38,742 nucleotides of DNA from Gammaproteobacteria bacterium (GTDB taxonomy: Bacteria; Pseudomonadota; Gammaproteobacteria; Pseudomonadales; Azotimanducaceae), in assembly GCA_007694905.1 (NCBI GenBank), contig REEU01000277.1, forward strand, positions 1-38,742. The letters run 5' to 3'. Position 1 is the stretch's first letter. Each line of letters begins with the position of its first letter. Position numbers and translations under genes: made by a program. The notes beneath the pieces were generated by a model. That model was not told the origin of the DNA, made no database searches, and saw nothing but the letters and a program-made list of their open reading frames with translations. Of the stretch, positions 35,972 through 38,742 are shown piece after piece.

Positions 35972-37095
35972 CGGCCCCGGCCCGGATCCTGTTCACGGGT
36001 GGTGGCACTGCGGGGCATGTGACGCCGAATCTGGCGTTGATGGCGCGCCTGTCCGAGGCCGGCTGGGACGTGCACTACGCGGGCTCGAAGGCGGGCATCG
36101 AGCGAGACATCGTCGCAGCCACCGGCGTGCCCTATCACGCCCTGCCCACCGGCAAGCTGCGTCGCTACCTGTCGCTCGAGAATCTGCTGGACGTGTTCCG
36201 GGTGCTCGCGGGTATCGTCGCCGGCTGGCGTCTGGCCCGGCGGCTGCGTCCCGACGTGGTGTTTTCCAAGGGCGGCTTCGTCTCCGTTCCGGTGGTGGTG
36301 GGTGCGCGGCTGGCGGGCATTCCGGTGCTCGCCCACGAGTCCGACTGCTCCCCAGGTCTGGCCACCCGTCTGGTGGCGCGTTACGTGGCCGCGGTTTGCA
36401 CGAACTTTCCTGACACCCGCATCCCTGGCGCAGCGCGAGTCGTGCACACGGGGACGCCGCTGCGGGCGGGCCTGTTGCAGGGTTCCCGCGCGGCGGGAAT
36501 CGATCACGCGGGTCTGGCCGGTACCCGGCCGGTGCTGCTGGTGGTGGGCGGCAGCCTCGGTTCCGCTGCGCTCAATGCCTGCGTGCGGGCGGCACTGCCC
36601 GACCTGCTCGAGCGCTTCGAGGTGATCCACATCGGCGGCCGGGGCAACCTGGATCAGGAGCTTGCGCAGCCGGGCTATGCCCAGTTCGAGTTCGTCGCCG
36701 ACCCGTACGCGGATCTGCTGGCGGCAGCCGATGTGGTGGTGTCCCGGGCCGGGGCCAACGGCCTGCTGGAGTTGCTGCAAGCCGGCAAGCCCACGCTACT
36801 GGTCCCGCTGGGGACGGCCGCCAGTCGAGGCGATCAGATCGAGAATGCCCAGTGGGCCGTGACGCAGGGTCTGGCGCGTCAGGTGTTGGAGGCGGAGCTG
36901 GACACGCCGCGCCTGCTCGAAGAGCTCGATGCGGTGCTGGCGCAGCGGCAGGACCTGCTGCTGCGGCTCGCGGCCTTCAGTGTTCCGGACAGTGAGCGGC
37001 TGCTGCTGGACCTGCTCGCGGAGCTGGCCGGTCAGCCCGCGGTGGGTGCGGCCTTCCAGGAGGCGCGGCGTTCGTCCGCGCATGACTCGAAGTAG
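35968..37095 (+). CDS. MurG-like UDP-GlcNAc glycosyltransferase, Firmicutes-style paralogue
   Basis: This 375-residue GT-B glycosyltransferase is of the MurG family, which adds GlcNAc to lipid I on the inner face of the membrane. The N-terminal Gly-rich loop reads GGGTAGHVTPN (11-21), followed by GSKAGIE, GKLRRYLS, FSKGGFVSVPVV and HESDCSPGLA. The donor-site end has SRAGAN and PLGTAASRGDQIENA. From memory this pattern is that of the MurG2 paralogue of Bacillus-type Firmicutes rather than proteobacterial MurG (GGTGGHVFPGLAVA). It is not in a division/cell-wall cluster, so it is probably a second copy. The start is GTG 35968, overlapping hda. Its last 64 bp overlap the end of tetR. Confidence 0.88.
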   Translation: MTAPARILFTGGGTAGHVTPNLALMARLSEAGWDVHYAGSKAGIERDIVAATGVPYHALPTGKLRRYLSLENLLDVFRVLAGIVAGWRLARRLRPDVVFSKGGFVSVPVVVGARLAGIPVLAHESDCSPGLATRLVARYVAAVCTNFPDTRIPGAARVVHTGTPLRAGLLQGSRAAGIDHAGLAGTRPVLLVVGGSLGSAALNACVRAALPDLLERFEVIHIGGRGNLDQELAQPGYAQFEFVADPYADLLAAADVVVSRAGANGLLELLQAGKPTLLVPLGTAASRGDQIENAQWAVTQGLARQVLEAELDTPRLLEELDAVLAQRQDLLLRLAAFSVPDSERLLLDLLAELAGQPAVGAAFQEARRSSAHDSK

Positions 37096-37712
37096 CCGGC
37101 CATGTAAAGCGCCAGCATGTGCTTGAGTTCTTCCCGCATCATGTCAGCGTGATCCGGTGCTGCGCTGCCGCAGCGGTACAGTACAGCTTTGGCCGTCTCC
37201 ACCACCATCAGCAGGCAGCGATGACGGCGTTCGGGGTCGACGCCGGGAAACGCTTCGCCGAGCAGCACCTCGAGGGAGCCGAGCAGTTCGGCCCGGAGCT
37301 TTTCGGCGTGGGGGCGCAGGGGGCCATCCTGGACGCCGCCGGACCAGATGCCGGCGAAACCCGGAAAGCTCGCGTACAACGCGGACAGGCCATCCACCAC
37401 CGAGCCCACCCAGTCCGCGGTGATGCCCTTGCGCGTGTCCTTGAACTGCTGCCGCACGGCGCTGTGCAGATACTTGCGGATCTGCGCCCGGTAGCTGTCC
37501 ACCAGGTGCGCGACGGCGGCATCCCGGTTCGGAAAGAACTGATAGAACGAGCCGATGGAGGTGTCGGCACGCTCGGCGATGCCCTTGGTGGTGATGGCGT
37601 CGTAGCCCACTTCCTCGAGCAGTTCGCCGGTGGCCCGCAGCAAGGCACGGACACGCTCCCGCCCTCGGGCCTGGGAGGGTTCGCGGCGGCGCTGCAGAGG
37701 GGTGCTACTCAT
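37032..37712 (-). CDS. TetR-family transcriptional regulator
   Basis: This 226-residue repressor-type protein has an N-terminal TetR helix-turn-helix at about 20-70 (RVRALLRATGELLEEVGYDAI..., TTKGIAERADTSIGSFYQFF, the family signature). A helical ligand domain follows with no recognisable ligand. The ATG at 37712 has almost no leader: a TATACT -10 lies seven bases upstream. The start region diverges from the PGDH gene across 129 bp with a palindrome between. Its 3' end overlaps the convergent murG-like gene by 64 bp. The likely targets are itself and a neighbour. Confidence 0.9.
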   Translation of the reverse strand: MSSTPLQRRREPSQARGRERVRALLRATGELLEEVGYDAITTKGIAERADTSIGSFYQFFPNRDAAVAHLVDSYRAQIRKYLHSAVRQQFKDTRKGITADWVGSVVDGLSALYASFPGFAGIWSGGVQDGPLRPHAEKLRAELLGSLEVLLGEAFPGVDPERRHRCLLMVVETAKAVLYRCGSAAPDHADMMREELKHMLALYMAGYFESCADERRASWKAAPTAG

Positions 37713-37718
37713 AGAATC

Positions 37719-37747
37719 AGTATACCCGCTTGTGCCCATGCAATGGG
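37719..37747 (-). promoter_or_regulatory. tetR promoter region with candidate operator
   Basis: CCCATGCAATGGG (37735-37747) is a 5-3-5 palindrome covering the -35 side of a minus-strand TATACT (-10, 37719-37724). Such placement fits autorepression by the TetR protein. The -10 is so close to the ATG that the mRNA may be leaderless. The operator call is inferred. Confidence 0.4.
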
Positions 37748-37793
37748 TCCGATGTGCCTGCCGCGTTGCGGATGTGCCTCTGCCCGGCCCGTG

Positions 37794-37799
37794 TACAAT
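37794..37799 (+). promoter_or_regulatory. Likely -10 element for the PGDH gene
   Basis: TACAAT (five of six) lies 42 bp before the ATG at 37842. No good -35 is seen at 16-18 bp, so the promoter may need an activator or an extended contact (it is preceded by TG). Confidence 0.4.
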
Positions 37800-37841
37800 G
37801 GCGCGCCATTTCCTGCGACCGACCGGGGGCGTCGCTGCACC

Positions 37842-38742
37842 ATGCTGAAAATTCTCACCCTGAACCAGATTGCGCTCGAAGGCCTTGAGCGTTTTCCGCG
37901 GGACCGCTATGAACTCGGCTCCGCGGTTCCCGACCCGGATGCCATTCTGGTGCGCAGCGAAAAGCTGTCTGCGGAGTACGCGACGCCACGGTTGCGTTGC
38001 GTCGCCCGGGCCGGCGCCGGCGTCAACAACATCCCGGTGGAGGCCATGACCCGCAACGGCATAGTCGTATTCAATACGCCGGGTGCGAACGCGAACTCGG
38101 TGAAGGAGAGCGTGATCACCGCCATGCTGCTGGCATCCCGGGACGTGGTGGGTGGCGTGCGCTTCGTCCACGATCTTGCCGGCGTCGGCGATGCGGCCGA
38201 ACTGGGTCGTCAGGTGGAGGCCGAGAAGAAGCGCTTTCGCGGTACGGAGATCGCAGGCAAGACCCTCGGCGTAGTCGGTCTCGGAGCCATCGGATCCATG
38301 GTGGCGGATGTGGGCCTGCGTCTGGGAATGAAGGTGCTGGGCTACGATCCGGCCATTTCCGTAGACAGTGCCTGGCGCCTGCCCAGCGACGTGCAGAAAA
38401 TGGAAAACCTCTACGCTCTGCTGTCGCGCTCCGACTACATCTCCCTGCACGTACCGGTGCTGCCGGACACCGTCGGGCTGATCAACGACGAACGGCTGAA
38501 AGTGACCCGTCCGGGAGCTGTCCTGATCAATTACGCCCGGGACGAGATCGTGGACCCGCTGGCGGTGGCACGGGCCCTCGATGCCGGTCATCTCAGGCGC
38601 TATGTCTCGGACTTCCCCGCCCCGGGGCTGATCGGTCGGCCCGACGTCATTTTCACGCCGCACCTGGGCGCGAGCACGGGCGAAGCCGAGACCAACTGCG
38701 CGATCATGGCAGCGGATCAGATCATCGACTTTCTGGAGAACG
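37842..38742 (+). CDS. serA: D-3-phosphoglycerate dehydrogenase family protein, 3' end cut off
   Basis: 300 codons are visible of an NAD-dependent 2-hydroxyacid dehydrogenase that fits the short phosphoglycerate dehydrogenase branch (usually near 390 residues with a C-terminal ACT domain, here beyond the edge). It would oxidise 3-phosphoglycerate, the first step of serine synthesis. Residues seen are RAGAGVNNIP with NTPGANANSVKE, the NAD loop GLGAIG at 146-151, YDPAISVD, R233 and E235 in NYARDEIVD, and H274 in PHLGAST. The more usual EP near the acid residue reads DFP, as in this branch. It starts at ATG 37842 and is divergent from tetR. Another 2-hydroxyacid dehydrogenase substrate is possible. 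Confidence 0.85.
   Translation, partial: MLKILTLNQIALEGLERFPRDRYELGSAVPDPDAILVRSEKLSAEYATPRLRCVARAGAGVNNIPVEAMTRNGIVVFNTPGANANSVKESVITAMLLASRDVVGGVRFVHDLAGVGDAAELGRQVEAEKKRFRGTEIAGKTLGVVGLGAIGSMVADVGLRLGMKVLGYDPAISVDSAWRLPSDVQKMENLYALLSRSDYISLHVPVLPDTVGLINDERLKVTRPGAVLINYARDEIVDPLAVARALDAGHLRRYVSDFPAPGLIGRPDVIFTPHLGASTGEAETNCAIMAADQIIDFLEN

Noticed and set aside
37713-38663. Upstream extension of the tetR frame to 543 codons
   Set aside because: The extension runs antisense through the PGDH gene and the promoter region. The TetR family starts just before the helix-turn-helix, at 37712.

Overview
The window is GC-rich chromosomal DNA that looks like a free-living gammaproteobacterium. Several things point there: the rsxABCDGE-nth cluster, the bacterioferritin/Bfd pair, RNase T, an Hda-type DnaA relative, and an NrdA with two ATP cones. 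From memory, the blocks argF..grxD-bfr-bfd-rnt..argG, nth-rsx-metG-apbC-dcd and DUF3108-purN-purM/DUF2066-hda follow the order seen in Pseudomonas aeruginosa. The REP-like repeats and a GC-rich, non-enteric style suggest a Chromatiales/Ectothiorhodospiraceae-type or pseudomonad-related organism. The genus cannot be fixed from the sequence alone. No rRNA, tRNA, transposase, prophage or CRISPR array is visible.

Layout. 1-4251: class Ia ribonucleotide reductase nrdA-nrdB on the minus strand (nrdB is cut by the window edge), preceded by two NrdR-like boxes and DnaA boxes. 4622-6109: glycerol kinase. 6210-11449: a two-gene c-di-GMP operon, a membrane diguanylate cyclase followed by a 1362-residue PilZ-DUF1631-GGDEF-EAL protein. 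11612-13713: argD-argF (minus). 13838-15418: an orphan hydantoinase-B-type gene. 15701-16837: a MalY/PatB-type aminotransferase or C-S lyase (minus). 16952-18854: monothiol glutaredoxin, bacterioferritin, bacterioferritin-associated ferredoxin with a Fur-type site, and RNase T. 18954-21675: argG, an uncharacterised zinc-ribbon tail-anchored protein, and murI. 21848-29396: an eight-gene minus-strand run metG-rsxA-B-C-D-G-E-nth, mostly with stop/start overlaps. 29560-31266: apbC/mrp and dcd. 31471-34068: purM-purN-DUF3108 (minus). 34161-37095: DUF2066-hda-murG-like (plus). 37032-37712: tetR-family regulator (minus). 37842-end: phosphoglycerate-dehydrogenase-type gene, cut by the window edge.

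How it works together. The region is mostly housekeeping: deoxynucleotide supply (nrdAB, dcd), arginine (argD, argF, argG), purines (purM, purN), Fe-S and iron handling (grxD, bfr, bfd, apbC, rsx, nth), wall precursors (murI, murG-like) and replication control (hda, and DnaA boxes at nrdA). The least ordinary parts are the c-di-GMP operon, the Firmicutes-style MurG paralogue behind hda, and the small zinc-ribbon protein. The repeats are also notable: every REP-like repeat lies between convergent genes, at four of the six convergent junctions. One repeat array supplies the murI stop codon.
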